NCBI RefSeq assembly: GCF_000469155.1
Contig: NZ_AWXE01000004.1
Coordinates: forward strand, 434,001-498,000
Direction of reading: 5' to 3'
Origin: Candidatus Micropelagos thuwalensis
Lineage (GTDB): Bacteria > Pseudomonadota > Alphaproteobacteria > RS24
DNA length: 64,000 nt
The notes below the pieces were generated by a model. That model ran no database searches and was not told the origin of the DNA. It saw only the letters and a list, made by a program, of their open reading frames with translations. Of the stretch, positions 9,238 to 18,910 are shown in pieces. The position numbers and the translations under genes were made by a program. How positions within the stretch are numbered: the first letter of the stretch is position 1; each line of letters opens with the position of its first letter.

Positions 9238-9828
9238 CTACTCGTATGATATCCCTAACATTGGAAGTAATACTTCAGCAATTATTTCCTGTGTTAAAGG
9301 GCCGATATGACGGTGCAAAATCTTGCCATCACCGTCAATGACAAAAGTTTCCGGCACACCATAAACACCAAAACCAATCGCGACGCGGCCATCTTTGTCC
9401 ATACCGATTTTTTTATACGGGTTACCCAGACCGGACAAAAAACGGATGGCCGCTTCTGTTTTGTCTTTATAATTAAGGCCATAAATAGGAACACCGGCGC
9501 GTGCCAACGACATCAAGGCGGGGTGCTCCTCACGACAAGGGACACACCAACTCGCCCAGATGTTGAGTAAAGACACATCACCCTTTTTTAGATCCGACGC
9601 ATCAAATCCATTAAAGCCATTCTCCGAATGATTGGTCTGAAGAGGAGATAAAGAAAACGCCGGAACGGATTTATTAATAAGAACAGAAGGAAGCGAAGAG
9701 GGATCACCTTTTTGCAGGGCAAATAAGAACAAGATGAATATTAAAACAAAAACTGCAAAGAAGATGAAATGTCTTCCCAATGTTCTCACCTTATGAGCTT
9801 TTGGTGGCATCTTCTGATTTAAATTCAT
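9238..9828 (-). CDS. ccmG: Thiol:disulfide interchange protein CcmG/DsbE
   Basis: Membrane-anchored periplasmic thioredoxin that keeps apocytochrome c cysteines reduced for haem attachment. It has one N-terminal transmembrane helix (about residues 20-38 from the ATG at 9828), then a thioredoxin fold with WASWCVPC (C95, C98) and the VYGVPETFVID cis-proline loop. Start candidates are ATG at 9828 or 9810, both inside the end of ccmD; either gives a normal anchor. The longer frame to 9876 lacks support. Part of ccmABCDG; ccmE, ccmF and ccmH are not in this window. Confidence 0.93.
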   Translation of the reverse strand: MNLNQKMPPKAHKVRTLGRHFIFFAVFVLIFILFLFALQKGDPSSLPSVLINKSVPAFSLSPLQTNHSENGFNGFDASDLKKGDVSLLNIWASWCVPCREEHPALMSLARAGVPIYGLNYKDKTEAAIRFLSGLGNPYKKIGMDKDGRVAIGFGVYGVPETFVIDGDGKILHRHIGPLTQEIIAEVLLPMLGISYE

Positions 9829-9940
9829 CTTCAATCTGCTTCCTGAAGCTAAAATAAGCGCGCAAGGTACGCGCAATCATCAGACATAAAATCACTCCCG
9901 TCGCGCCATAGCTGAAGCCTATATAAAAATTATGCTCCAT
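9791..9940 (-). CDS. ccmD: Haem exporter protein CcmD (49 residues)
   Basis: Small bitopic membrane protein that helps release holo-CcmE from the CcmABC haem ABC complex. The sequence begins MEHNFYIGFSYGATGV, has a single transmembrane helix (about 8-27) followed by a basic RTLRAYFSFRKQ segment and a charged tail, as in the family. It starts one base after the ccmC stop and its last ~38 bases overlap the 5' end of ccmG. Too short for usual ORF length cut-offs, but position and topology make it secure. Confidence 0.9.
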   Translation of the reverse strand: MEHNFYIGFSYGATGVILCLMIARTLRAYFSFRKQIEDEFKSEDATKSS

Positions 9941-9941
9941 T

Positions 9942-10676
9942 TCAGCTTGCTATCCTATTTGTCGTTTCAACTAAACCCAGACGCCTGACACGTAATTTTT
10001 GTTTAAAAATTTCTGTCTGCATCCGCAAAAGCCAGAGGGCAAAAAACAAGAGCTGGAAACCCAACGCCATAACCAATAAAGGCCAGAGATAATCACTGTG
10101 AAGCGCGGGCGCATCAAACCGTGAAACACTTGCAGGTTGGTGAAGCGTGTTCCACCAATCTACTGAGAATTTAACGATCGGCACATTAACAAAGCCAACA
10201 ATCGCAAGAACCGACGAAACACGCCCGGCCTGTAGCGGGTCTTCAATCGCCGTCCATATCGCCAGATAGCCAAGATAGATGAAAAACAGCACCAGAACTG
10301 AGGTGAGGCGGGCATCCCAAACCCACCAAGTTCCCCACATCGGCTTGCCCCAAAACGCCCCTGTGATGAGCGTTATCAGGGTAAAGCCAGCACCGATGAG
10401 CCCCGCAGATTTGGCGGCAACATGACCTAGCGGATGGCGAAATACCAGACCGAAGATCGAAGAAATGGTCAAAAATGTATAAACAAATAAAGACATCCAG
10501 GCGGCAGGGACATGAATAAACATAATGCGTACCGTCATACCTTGCTGGTAATCAGCCGGAGCAGAAAAAGCCATGTAAAGACCAACGCAGAGACACACAA
10601 TGCTCAAACCCCAGACCGGCAAAGTCAGGCGCTGAGCGAGTTGCATAAATCTATTTGGATTGGCGTAGGTAAACAT
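9942..10676 (-). CDS. ccmC: Haem exporter permease CcmC
   Basis: Inner-membrane haem-handling protein that presents haem to CcmE. It has 244 residues with six predicted membrane segments and the tryptophan-rich haem-binding motif WGTWWVWD at 114-121 on the periplasmic side. The HVPAAW segment (55-60) and the conserved periplasmic histidines fit the family. It starts with ATG 47 bases after ccmB and is followed by ccmD after one base, consistent with a single ccm operon. Confidence 0.95.
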   Translation of the reverse strand: MFTYANPNRFMQLAQRLTLPVWGLSIVCLCVGLYMAFSAPADYQQGMTVRIMFIHVPAAWMSLFVYTFLTISSIFGLVFRHPLGHVAAKSAGLIGAGFTLITLITGAFWGKPMWGTWWVWDARLTSVLVLFFIYLGYLAIWTAIEDPLQAGRVSSVLAIVGFVNVPIVKFSVDWWNTLHQPASVSRFDAPALHSDYLWPLLVMALGFQLLFFALWLLRMQTEIFKQKLRVRRLGLVETTNRIAS

Positions 10677-10723
10677 TTGGTTAATCTATCTGCACTTAAC
10701 AGAAAGTCAAAGCGACATGATGG

Positions 10724-11395
10724 TCATTTGAGAAAAGCGCGCAATGCCGCAGCCGCAACTAATGGACCAAAAAATAGGGCTGCACCGCCTATTGATAGTA
10801 AAAGAAGTACGGCGTTTAACCATTCATCAGTGTCTGCACCATTCAGAATTTGCGACAACGCAGAACTCCCAAAAATCAACACCGGCACATAAAGCGGCAT
10901 CACCACAAGGGCGGCGAGCAAACCACTGCGCGAAACCCCCGCAGCAAGAGCACTCCCCATCATCCCGAGAAAACTCATCGCCGGACTACCCGCAAACAAA
11001 ATCAAGCAAACGGGAAGCAAGCTTGGCGTATCAATATTCAATAAAAGCCCAGCGAGTGGCGCGGTCAGAACCAGCGGTAAAACAATCCCCAACCAATGCG
11101 CCACGCCCTTCGCAAGTAGCAGGATTTCAAGTGGGCAGTCAGACAGGAGATATTGGTCAAAACTCCCATCTTCTAAATCAGCTTGAAAAATAGACTCCAA
11201 CGATAACAGCACAGCCAGTAAAAGTGCCACCCAGACGAGTCCCGGCGCAATGTCATGCAAGAGTTTTAAATCTGGCCCCAGACCAAAAGGTATCAACGCA
11301 ACAGCAATCATGAAAAAACTTATGGAAAGACCGGCTGAATTTTCACGCCATGCCATCACAACATCTTGACGCATAAGGGCAATAAAACTGCTCAT
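10724..11395 (-). CDS. ccmB: Haem ABC exporter permease CcmB
   Basis: Membrane component of the CcmAB transporter whose ATPase cycle frees holo-CcmE from CcmC. It is 223 residues long with six hydrophobic segments. Typical features are the early FIALMRQDVVMAWRE amphipathic start, the LLSLESIFQADLEDGSFDQYLLS coupling region (split here around residues 65-88) and the FAGSPAMSFLGMMGSAL segment. The start codon overlaps the ccmA stop by four bases. Confidence 0.95.
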   Translation of the reverse strand: MSSFIALMRQDVVMAWRENSAGLSISFFMIAVALIPFGLGPDLKLLHDIAPGLVWVALLLAVLLSLESIFQADLEDGSFDQYLLSDCPLEILLLAKGVAHWLGIVLPLVLTAPLAGLLLNIDTPSLLPVCLILFAGSPAMSFLGMMGSALAAGVSRSGLLAALVVMPLYVPVLIFGSSALSQILNGADTDEWLNAVLLLLSIGGAALFFGPLVAAAALRAFLK

Positions 11396-12018
11396 GGTTT
11401 TACACCGCCTATCATCAAATCATGTGTCGTGAATGACAACTGCTCATGACTGGCAGCGATTATCAAACCATTTTGCGCTAAATGCGCCTGCGCCATGTCC
11501 GTTAGCCAGTCTTTGCCATTATCATCCAGCCCGTTCAGGGGTTCATCAAGCAACCATATCGGACGCGGGGCGGCGATAAGACGCGTCAATGCCAGTCGGC
11601 GTTGTTGCCCTGAAGATAAAGCAGCGGTTTTCATGTCCACCAGACCATCAATACCCGCCGCTTGCAAAATATCTGCCGGCGATATTGATGACATGCCATT
11701 GCCGTGAAATGCCGCCCAGAAAGACAGGTTTTCCATAACGGTTTTTTGCTTTTTCAGAGCGTTTTGGTGTCCTATGTAATGATAGAGCGAGGACGTTTCA
11801 GGGCGTTTTAAAGACCCACCGGAAATCGGTAAAAACCCAGCTAATATGCGCAATAGAGAGGTTTTACCTGACCCGTTCGCACCTCGAACCATCATCGCCA
11901 TGCCCGATTGAAGACTAAAATCCAGATCGGTAAAAACAAGGCGCGCACTTCGATGACAAGAGAGTGATTTACCCTCTATAAAAATGTCGGATTGCGGGAA
12001 ATTATAAGAATTAATCAT
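11392..12018 (-). CDS. ccmA: Cytochrome c biogenesis ATP-binding protein CcmA
   Basis: ABC ATPase of the CcmABCD complex. Walker A RGANGSGKTS (45-54), signature LSSGQQ (134-139) and Walker B WLLDEP (155-160) are intact; the protein is 208 residues, as usual. First gene of the ccmABCDG minus-strand operon and divergent from acnA. The ATG at 12018 lacks a clear ribosome-binding site and may be leaderless or weakly translated; no better in-frame start is nearby. Confidence 0.95.
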   Translation of the reverse strand: MINSYNFPQSDIFIEGKSLSCHRSARLVFTDLDFSLQSGMAMMVRGANGSGKTSLLRILAGFLPISGGSLKRPETSSLYHYIGHQNALKKQKTVMENLSFWAAFHGNGMSSISPADILQAAGIDGLVDMKTAALSSGQQRRLALTRLIAAPRPIWLLDEPLNGLDDNGKDWLTDMAQAHLAQNGLIIAASHEQLSFTTHDLMIGGVKP

Positions 12019-12158
12019 CGGGGTTAATATACACTTGTGTGAACAAAAAAATAAATTTTTCTAAGGCGTGGAAATTAAAATCTAAAAACAGTATATTCCC
12101 TTAAAATTGGTTTAATTCCAAACTAACAGCACATCATATAGCTAATCAGGGGATCTAC
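12019..12158. promoter_or_regulatory. Divergent promoter region ccmA / acnA
   Basis: 140 AT-rich bases between two divergent genes. An inverted repeat TTGG-TTTAATT-CCAA lies at about 12107-12121, 38 bases before the acnA start, and could be an operator. The acnA ribosome-binding site GGGGAT is five bases before its ATG. I cannot assign definite -35/-10 boxes. Confidence 0.3.
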
Positions 12159-14942
12159 ATGGCGACGCAACGTGTCAGCAAAACTGCAGTTAAAAAAACT
12201 CAAAATAAAAAACCGACCACAAAATCTCGGGCGACAAAAAAGACATCACCCAAACATCCAAACAGCTTTAAAGCACTTAGAACACTTAAAGTTGGCGCAA
12301 AATCCTATACCTATTTCAGTTTGAAACAGGCAGAAAAAAATGGTCTAGATGGAATTTCCGCGCTGCCATATTCAATGAAAGTCTTGCTAGAAAACCTTCT
12401 GCGCCATGAGGATGGAGAGACAGTCACAGCTGATGATATTATCGCGATAAAAAAATGGATGTCGCGCCGCAAATCTAATCGTGAGATTGCCTATCGTCCG
12501 GCGCGCGTATTGATGCAGGATTTCACCGGAGTTCCGGCTGTTGTTGACCTTGCCGCAATGCGGAACGCCATGGAAAATATTGGCGGTAACCCTAAAAAGA
12601 TTAACCCGCTTACCCCTGTTGATCTGGTGATTGACCACTCCGTTATGGTTGACCATTTTGGCACAAATTCATCATTGAAACAAAATGTTGATCTTGAATA
12701 TGACCGCAATAAAGAACGCTATGAATTTTTGCGCTGGGGCAGCCAAGCCTTTGAAAATTTTCGTGTCGTCCCACCCGGAACAGGTATTTGTCACCAGGTT
12801 AACCTAGAAAATCTGGCGCAAACTGTTTGGACAAAAAAAACATCACTTAACGGTAAATCCGTTGAAGTCGCATATCCCGATACACTTGTCGGCACAGATA
12901 GCCACACGACTATGGTTAATGGTCTGTCCGTATTGGGCTGGGGCGTCGGCGGCATTGAAGCTGAAGCAGCCATGCTTGGTCAGCCGATTTCTATGTTGCT
13001 GCCTGAGGTCGTTGGGTTCAAACTGACCGGTCAATTACCTGAAGGTGCGACTGCGACAGATTTGGTTCTAACAATTGTCGAAATGCTCCGCGAGAAAGGT
13101 GTTGTGGGTAAATTTGTAGAATTTTATGGCGAAGGCCTGGACGCACTGTCTCTCGAAGATCAAGCAACAATAGCCAATATGGCGCCTGAATATGGCGCAA
13201 CCTGCGGTTTCTTCCCAGTGGATATGGATACGTTAGGTTATTTAAAAGCCACAGGGCGCGCACCTTCCCGCATTCAGCTGGTTGAAAAATATGCCAAAGC
13301 ACAGGGCATGTTCCGTACTTCCCAATCACCGGACCCCAACTTCACCTCTAAATTGAGTTTGAAACTTGAAGATATACGCCCAAGCCTTGCTGGACCAAAA
13401 CGCCCGCAAGACCGTGTTCTAATGGAAGATATGGCGGATAATTTCAGCCAAGCCCTTGAAGACCTTGGCACTGCTAAATATGCCCGTAACAAACGTGTCG
13501 CCGTTAAAGGCGAGAAATTTGACCTCGGTCACGGTGATGTAGCGATTGCAGCCATTACATCTTGCACAAACACCTCTAATCCTTCGGTGATGATTGGTGC
13601 GGGATTACTGGCACAAAATGCTGTTGCCAAAGGACTGACTGTCAAGCCATGGGTCAAAACATCCCTTGCGCCCGGATCACAGGTCGTGACGGAATATTTG
13701 AAAGAAGCTGGGCTTCAAACTTCCCTCAACAAGCTCGGATTTAATCTCGTCGGGTATGGCTGTACAACTTGTATCGGTAATTCAGGCCCCTTATCAAAGC
13801 CGATTTCAGAGGCGATTAACAAAAATGATTTGATCGTAACCTCCGTCTTATCCGGTAACAGGAATTTTGAAGGTCGCGTCAGTCCGGATGTGAAAGCCAA
13901 TTACCTCGCCTCACCATTATTGGTTGTTGCCTATGCCATCGCCGGTACGGTTAAAATCAATCTGGCAACAGACCCGGTTGGTCATGATAAAAAAGGAAAT
14001 CCTGTTTATCTCTCGGATATCTGGCCATCTAGCCATGATATTTCCGACACGGCGCGTAAGGCCGTGAAGCCAAGCATGTTTAAAAGCCGTTATGCAGATG
14101 TATTTAAAGGCGATACTGGCTGGCGCAAAATCAAGGCGCAAAAAGGTCAGACTTTCGACTGGAATACGAAATCCACTTATGTCCAGAAACCATCCTTCTT
14201 TGATGATTTGGGTGACCAGGACGTTAAAGATATTCAACCGATTAACGATGCACATATTCTTGCCCTTCTTGGTGATAGTATCACAACTGATCATATTTCC
14301 CCGGCAGGCTCGATTAAGGCTGACAGCCCAGCAGGGAGTTATTTGACGAAAAACAAAGTGAAGGCGCAAAACTTTAACTCTTACGGTTCACGACGCGGTA
14401 ATCACGAAGTGATGATGCGCGGTACATTTGCCAATATCCGTATCCGTAATCATATGGCACCAGGAACCGAAGGCGGCGTCACACGTCACCAACCGTCAAA
14501 TAAAGAAATGAGCATTTATGATGCCGCCATTGAATATGCAAAATCTGAAACACCTTTAGTGATTTTTGCTGGTAAGGAATATGGCACAGGCTCTAGCCGC
14601 GACTGGGCAGCCAAAGGCACAAGATTGCTGGGTGTTCGCGCAGTTATTGCTGAAAGCTTTGAGCGTATTCACCGTTCAAACCTTGTCGGCATGGGTGTTG
14701 CACCGCTTCAATTTGCTGAAGGCGATAGCTGGGCAAAACTGAAGCTGGATGGCTCTGAGAAAATTACCATTGAAGGTCTGGATAAGTTGAACCCCCGCCA
14801 GAAAGTTCAAATGGTGATAGAACGGGCAAAAGGGCGGAAGACTAAAGTCACCCTGCTCAGCCGTATCGACACTCAAAACGAGACGGAATATTTCCGTAGT
14901 GGCGGTATTTTGCAGTATGTTCTTCGTCAACTCGCTGCCTAA
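12159..14942 (+). CDS. acnA: Aconitate hydratase A with lysine-rich N-terminal extension
   Basis: TCA-cycle enzyme converting citrate to isocitrate through a [4Fe-4S] cluster. Cluster cysteines are C469 (TSCTNTS) and C535/C538 (GCTTCIGN). Domains run in normal order: N-terminal 1-3 ([24 protein letters not shown] near 118), linker, and domain 4 ([16 protein letters not shown] near 807). The family usually starts at about residue 36 here ([20 protein letters not shown]). The preceding ~34 residues are rich in Lys/Thr/Ser and strongly basic. The ATG has GGGGAT at good spacing and no later start would keep the first domain, so the extension appears real. Followed 47 bases later by DUF2794. Confidence 0.97.
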   Translation: MATQRVSKTAVKKTQNKKPTTKSRATKKTSPKHPNSFKALRTLKVGAKSYTYFSLKQAEKNGLDGISALPYSMKVLLENLLRHEDGETVTADDIIAIKKWMSRRKSNREIAYRPARVLMQDFTGVPAVVDLAAMRNAMENIGGNPKKINPLTPVDLVIDHSVMVDHFGTNSSLKQNVDLEYDRNKERYEFLRWGSQAFENFRVVPPGTGICHQVNLENLAQTVWTKKTSLNGKSVEVAYPDTLVGTDSHTTMVNGLSVLGWGVGGIEAEAAMLGQPISMLLPEVVGFKLTGQLPEGATATDLVLTIVEMLREKGVVGKFVEFYGEGLDALSLEDQATIANMAPEYGATCGFFPVDMDTLGYLKATGRAPSRIQLVEKYAKAQGMFRTSQSPDPNFTSKLSLKLEDIRPSLAGPKRPQDRVLMEDMADNFSQALEDLGTAKYARNKRVAVKGEKFDLGHGDVAIAAITSCTNTSNPSVMIGAGLLAQNAVAKGLTVKPWVKTSLAPGSQVVTEYLKEAGLQTSLNKLGFNLVGYGCTTCIGNSGPLSKPISEAINKNDLIVTSVLSGNRNFEGRVSPDVKANYLASPLLVVAYAIAGTVKINLATDPVGHDKKGNPVYLSDIWPSSHDISDTARKAVKPSMFKSRYADVFKGDTGWRKIKAQKGQTFDWNTKSTYVQKPSFFDDLGDQDVKDIQPINDAHILALLGDSITTDHISPAGSIKADSPAGSYLTKNKVKAQNFNSYGSRRGNHEVMMRGTFANIRIRNHMAPGTEGGVTRHQPSNKEMSIYDAAIEYAKSETPLVIFAGKEYGTGSSRDWAAKGTRLLGVRAVIAESFERIHRSNLVGMGVAPLQFAEGDSWAKLKLDGSEKITIEGLDKLNPRQKVQMVIERAKGRKTKVTLLSRIDTQNETEYFRSGGILQYVLRQLAA

Positions 14943-14989
14943 ATAAGAGACTATTTGCCTTGCCGGCGAATTTACGTCAGGATTAGATT

Positions 14990-15406
14990 ATGAGTCAGTC
15001 TAAATCCTTGCAATTTGTCGGCAATGCTTATGATCTCGAAAAGCAAAGTGCGGCGCGACCTTCAAAGCTTACGATGTGGACGCGGCAAGAGCTGGACATC
15101 ATTTTATCTCTCTACGGCAGACATGTCGCTGATGGACTTTGGCGAGACTATGGCATTGACGCGATGAAAGATTTAGCTGTTTTCAGCATTTTTAAGCGTG
15201 CACATGATCACCCGCTTTATCGAATCGAAAAAAGCCCATCCCTCCATAAAAGGCAGGGCATGTATGCACTGGTCAACAGCCACGGGCATGTCCTGAAGCG
15301 CGGCCACGACCTCACTCAAGTTCTCAAAGCTATCAAAACGAAAAAGGGGGGCGAGAGGAAAAGCAAAAAAGGCGCAGGTAATCCGCGCCTTTTAAACCAG
15401 ATTTAA
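14990..15406 (+). CDS. DUF2794 family protein
   Basis: Small, basic, cytosolic protein of 138 residues with no known function. The conserved DUF2794 core is plain: TRQELDIILSLYGRHVADGLWRDYGIDAM minus flanks (residues ~31-60), FSIFKRAHDHPLYRIEK, and a LKRGHDLTQVLKAI end. The family is restricted largely to Alphaproteobacteria and often sits beside acnA, as here. The last ~20 residues are Lys/Gly-rich and their codons contain a terminator hairpin (15367-15393). Confidence 0.88.
   Translation: MSQSKSLQFVGNAYDLEKQSAARPSKLTMWTRQELDIILSLYGRHVADGLWRDYGIDAMKDLAVFSIFKRAHDHPLYRIEKSPSLHKRQGMYALVNSHGHVLKRGHDLTQVLKAIKTKKGGERKSKKGAGNPRLLNQI
15365..15393. terminator. Bidirectional terminator inside the DUF2794 3' end
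   Basis: Perfect 9-base-pair stem AAAAGGCGC (15367-15375) / GCGCCTTTT (15385-15393) with a 9-base loop. Read on the minus strand the stem ends in six T, giving a good rho-independent terminator 33 bases after the BAX-inhibitor gene stop; on the plus strand it ends in four T. The plus-strand arm is coding sequence of the DUF2794 gene. Confidence 0.8.
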
Positions 15407-15425
15407 TTGTTAATATGATCTCTAA

Positions 15426-16142
15426 CTATTCTCGATTACCGAGGAATTGAAGCAGGAAGAGGAACATATTAACAAAATCAAGATACAGTCTTAGGGCACC
15501 GAGAACTGCCTTCTTTTCAGCTGTTTCTCTCGTATCACCAGCATAATACATCTGCTTAATCGCCTGCGTGTCATAAGCCGTCAGGGCTGCGAACAACAAC
15601 ACACCAATCACAGAAATCGCAAAATGCATCGCCGCACTGGCCATGAAAATATTGACGATGGAAGCGAGAATAATGCCGATAAGCCCCATAAAAAGGAAGG
15701 AACGCATACCCGACAGGTCTTTCTTGGTGGTGTAGCCATAAAGGCTCAGCGCACCGAAAGATGCAGAAGTGACCAAAAATGTTGTCACAATACTTTCTTG
15801 TGTGAAGACCAGTAAAATATAGGACAGAGAAAAACCCATAATACCTGAATAGGTAAAGAAGGTTGTTCGCGCTGTATTAGCCGACATTTTGTGTAGTCGC
15901 GCGGATAAATAAAAGACAACACCAAGCGGTGCAAACATCACGACCCAAACGAGTGGCGTATTGGCAATAGCTTGATAAATGCCTGATGAAGCACCAAAAA
16001 ATGCTGCCAGTGCAGTCACAAGCAATCCAACGGACATATAGTTGTAAACTTTCAGCATATAAATGCGCAGGCCTTCGTCTATGTCACGGCTACGCGCTTC
16101 TGCTGCGAGGTTTTGAGAGTTCATATTGTCAAAATCAGACAT
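15426..16142 (-). CDS. BAX inhibitor-1 / YccA family membrane protein
   Basis: Integral membrane protein of the BI-1 (UPF0005) family, related to E. coli YccA/YbhL; in bacteria linked to FtsH modulation or ion leak, exact role unknown. It has 238 residues with seven hydrophobic segments. The cytosolic N-terminus ends in DIDEGLRIYMLKVYNYM, a hallmark of the proteobacterial family, and the C-terminal YLDFVNMFLFLLQFLGNR motif is present, including the conserved Asp residues in AYDTQAIKQMYYAGD. A terminator lies 33 bases downstream. Confidence 0.93.
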   Translation of the reverse strand: MSDFDNMNSQNLAAEARSRDIDEGLRIYMLKVYNYMSVGLLVTALAAFFGASSGIYQAIANTPLVWVVMFAPLGVVFYLSARLHKMSANTARTTFFTYSGIMGFSLSYILLVFTQESIVTTFLVTSASFGALSLYGYTTKKDLSGMRSFLFMGLIGIILASIVNIFMASAAMHFAISVIGVLLFAALTAYDTQAIKQMYYAGDTRETAEKKAVLGALRLYLDFVNMFLFLLQFLGNRE

Positions 16143-16237
16143 GTATCACCTTTCAAGTTGATATTAACTAATATCTGTTGTTAGACCCAAAAATTCAAGG
16201 GTTAACTGTCAAAAACCTAACCATTTTAAATTGCTTT

Positions 16238-18910
16238 CTAATCCGAACGCAAAACAGGGGCGGCCTTGGCGCCGAGACTGCGCCATGTTCCCAAAAGCCC
16301 CAGGAACATGGATATGCCCGTCGCACAGGCAACCGTCAGAACCAATGTGCCAGGCAACATCACCCATGTAATGCCCAATACAAATTTTACAATCGCCCAA
16401 GCCGCGAATGTACCAATAAAAGTAGCTATAAGCGCGGCGCCTAAACCGGTAAGTCCGTATTCAATCAGATAAACATATAAAATCCGGCGCCGCGCCGCGC
16501 CCAATACTTTCATAATGACAGCATCATAGACACGTTTGCGATGCCCACCCGCAATTGCCCCAGACAGCACAAGAATACCTGTAATGATTGACAGCGCACT
16601 CATTGCGCGTACGGCCAGACCAAAATCATCGAGAATATCCTTTATTGTTTCCAGCGACTCCTTAATGCGGATAACCGTAATATTCGGGTATTCATTTATT
16701 AAAGCACGCCTAAGTGCAGCCTCTCCGACCACTGGAAGTGCTTTGCGCAGATTATCAGGTTCAACATCATCTAATGAAATTGTCATCAAATGGGCATGCG
16801 GGGCAGATGCAAGAGGTTGAGGCGAAAACAGGAATACAAAGTTAATGCCCATCGACTCCCAGTCAACTTTTCGCATATTAGCGATTTCAGCTGTAAAGGG
16901 CCGCCCAAGCACATTCATTGTGACCGTATCGCCAATCTCAAGCCCCAGACCCTCAGCGATCTCATAATCCATCGATACTAAAGGCGGGCCACCATAATCT
17001 GAAGGCCACCATTCACCTTCCGTCAAAACAACGCCTTCTGGTTTCCCAGCAGCATAAGTCAGTCCGCGATCACCGCGAAGCACCCATTCAGCTTCCGGAG
17101 CAGGTGTGACATCCCTTGAGGGTACCCCATTCACATGAGTTAACTTGCCACGCAACATCGGGCTGGTATTTAACTCTCTGAAACCGTCGGAAGCCTGTGC
17201 AAGACTTTTCACACCCTCTAATTGTTGCGTTTGTACATCCAGCAAAAAGAAGGATGGCGCCATGTCAGGAATATCGCCATCAATCTCGGCTTTCAAATTA
17301 CCATCGACCAAAGAGATGACAGATAATAATGTCACCGCCAGCCCGACAGATAACATCACCGCCAGTGTCGGCGAGTCGGGGCGGTGAATATTTTTTAACG
17401 CAATCCGAAATTCCGGACTTGGTAATTTGCGGCGACGTCCGGCAAAACGCGCAAGGTTTGAAATAATGCCTGCCGCAATTCTGAGAATAAGATAACTGGC
17501 TGTCACCCCAGCAAGAAACCAGAACGTAATCTCAATATATCTGACCACTAAAAATGAAATTAAAACAAGACCAAGCAAGCACACTGCATAAAGACACATG
17601 ACCCAGAAGGGCAGCGTTGTTTTTTCCGACACGAGGCTATCGCGAAACAGACCCGCTACGGGTATCGCCTGCGCGCGCGCCAATGGATTTAATGCAAATC
17701 CGATGGCAGTCAGCACACCAAATCCAGTCGCGGCAGCCAAAGGCGCCGGAAATAACCGCATATCTAGGTCAAATGGTAAAAGCGTTGCCAAAAGCCCATT
17801 TGCCAATAAAGGTGTCAACGCGCCCAAAGTAAGACCGATAAGAATTCCTAATAAAGCCATCAAGAAAATTTGCAGCATGTAGAACAAAAATACTAAAGCC
17901 CCCGTCGCACCGAGTGACTTGATTATGGCAATGGTATTACGACGATGGTCAAGATAGGCACGCACAGCATTCCCGACACCAATTCCACCCACCACAAGAG
18001 CTGTCAGACCAACCAGTGTCAGGAAAATAGCCATGCGTTCAATACTGCGGCGTAAAGATGGCGAGGCATCCGTGCGTTCCTTGATTTGCCATCCAGCATC
18101 AGGAAAAGCTGAATTCATTTCACCCTTGGCGGCTTTGAGGTCACTCTCCGATAGTTGCGTTTTGGCACGCAGACGGTAATTATTTTCAACAAAACTGCCC
18201 GGCTGATAAAGCCCAGAATGACGCGCCCCCGCCTCACTCAAGAGAACACGAGGGCCGATGGAAAAACCGCTGGACAATCTATCTGGCTCAGAAAGAATAA
18301 CCCCAGTGACCGGAAAAAAACCGGAGCCTATTTTAATTGTATCCCCCACCTCAATGCCGAGTGTTTCCAACAGAGACGGCTCAACTAATGCGCCATATTT
18401 TTCCTCTTCCAAACCTTTCGTGAATTTAGGTTTCTGTAAACCTAGTGCGACGCGCGGCTCAATCGCAGGTTGAGTCTCGAGCTTGCCATAAAGCGGATAA
18501 ATAGAGTCGACGGCTTTTAACTCGACCAGAGTATGACGCATCTGGTCGACGTCATCATTTTCCTGGTCTTGGCTGTAACGCACCATGCTGCGCATTTCTC
18601 TTGATGAGGATATGTCATAACGAGACTGCAACCACTCTTCTTCGTTAGCGTCCAAAGTACGGTGCATCATTGTAATTGACAGGTCGCCACCCAAAATGGA
18701 TTGCCCCTTCTCATTTAAACCAGACACCAACGCCTCTGATAGCGACCCCACACCAGCAATGGCCATAACGCCGAGCGCAAGACAAGCCAGAAAAATACGA
18801 AAGCCCTTGATGCCACCTTTAAGCTCACGAAATGCTAAACGGGCGGCTAAGCGGACCATCATGAGGGGTTTCAGGTTGTTGAAGCCTGATGATTGTTTGT
18901 CAACCGGCAT
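16238..18910 (-). CDS. ABC transporter permease, FtsX/MacB-type (YbbP-like)
   Basis: Large inner-membrane permease with 890 residues. It has two FtsX domains (hydrophobic clusters at ~270-430 and ~760-880), two periplasmic MacB-PCD-like regions and an extra central pair of membrane segments, the layout of E. coli YbbP. With the adjacent ATPase it probably moves a lipid or lipoprotein across or out of the membrane; the substrate is unknown. The ATG at 18910 follows GGGGTGAT within the end of the ATPase gene (11-base overlap), whereas the alternative ATGs at 18862/18859 have no ribosome-binding site. Neighbours tesA and the ATPase reproduce the E. coli tesA-ybbA-ybbP arrangement. Confidence 0.92.
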   Translation of the reverse strand: MPVDKQSSGFNNLKPLMMVRLAARLAFRELKGGIKGFRIFLACLALGVMAIAGVGSLSEALVSGLNEKGQSILGGDLSITMMHRTLDANEEEWLQSRYDISSSREMRSMVRYSQDQENDDVDQMRHTLVELKAVDSIYPLYGKLETQPAIEPRVALGLQKPKFTKGLEEEKYGALVEPSLLETLGIEVGDTIKIGSGFFPVTGVILSEPDRLSSGFSIGPRVLLSEAGARHSGLYQPGSFVENNYRLRAKTQLSESDLKAAKGEMNSAFPDAGWQIKERTDASPSLRRSIERMAIFLTLVGLTALVVGGIGVGNAVRAYLDHRRNTIAIIKSLGATGALVFLFYMLQIFLMALLGILIGLTLGALTPLLANGLLATLLPFDLDMRLFPAPLAAATGFGVLTAIGFALNPLARAQAIPVAGLFRDSLVSEKTTLPFWVMCLYAVCLLGLVLISFLVVRYIEITFWFLAGVTASYLILRIAAGIISNLARFAGRRRKLPSPEFRIALKNIHRPDSPTLAVMLSVGLAVTLLSVISLVDGNLKAEIDGDIPDMAPSFFLLDVQTQQLEGVKSLAQASDGFRELNTSPMLRGKLTHVNGVPSRDVTPAPEAEWVLRGDRGLTYAAGKPEGVVLTEGEWWPSDYGGPPLVSMDYEIAEGLGLEIGDTVTMNVLGRPFTAEIANMRKVDWESMGINFVFLFSPQPLASAPHAHLMTISLDDVEPDNLRKALPVVGEAALRRALINEYPNITVIRIKESLETIKDILDDFGLAVRAMSALSIITGILVLSGAIAGGHRKRVYDAVIMKVLGAARRRILYVYLIEYGLTGLGAALIATFIGTFAAWAIVKFVLGITWVMLPGTLVLTVACATGISMFLGLLGTWRSLGAKAAPVLRSD

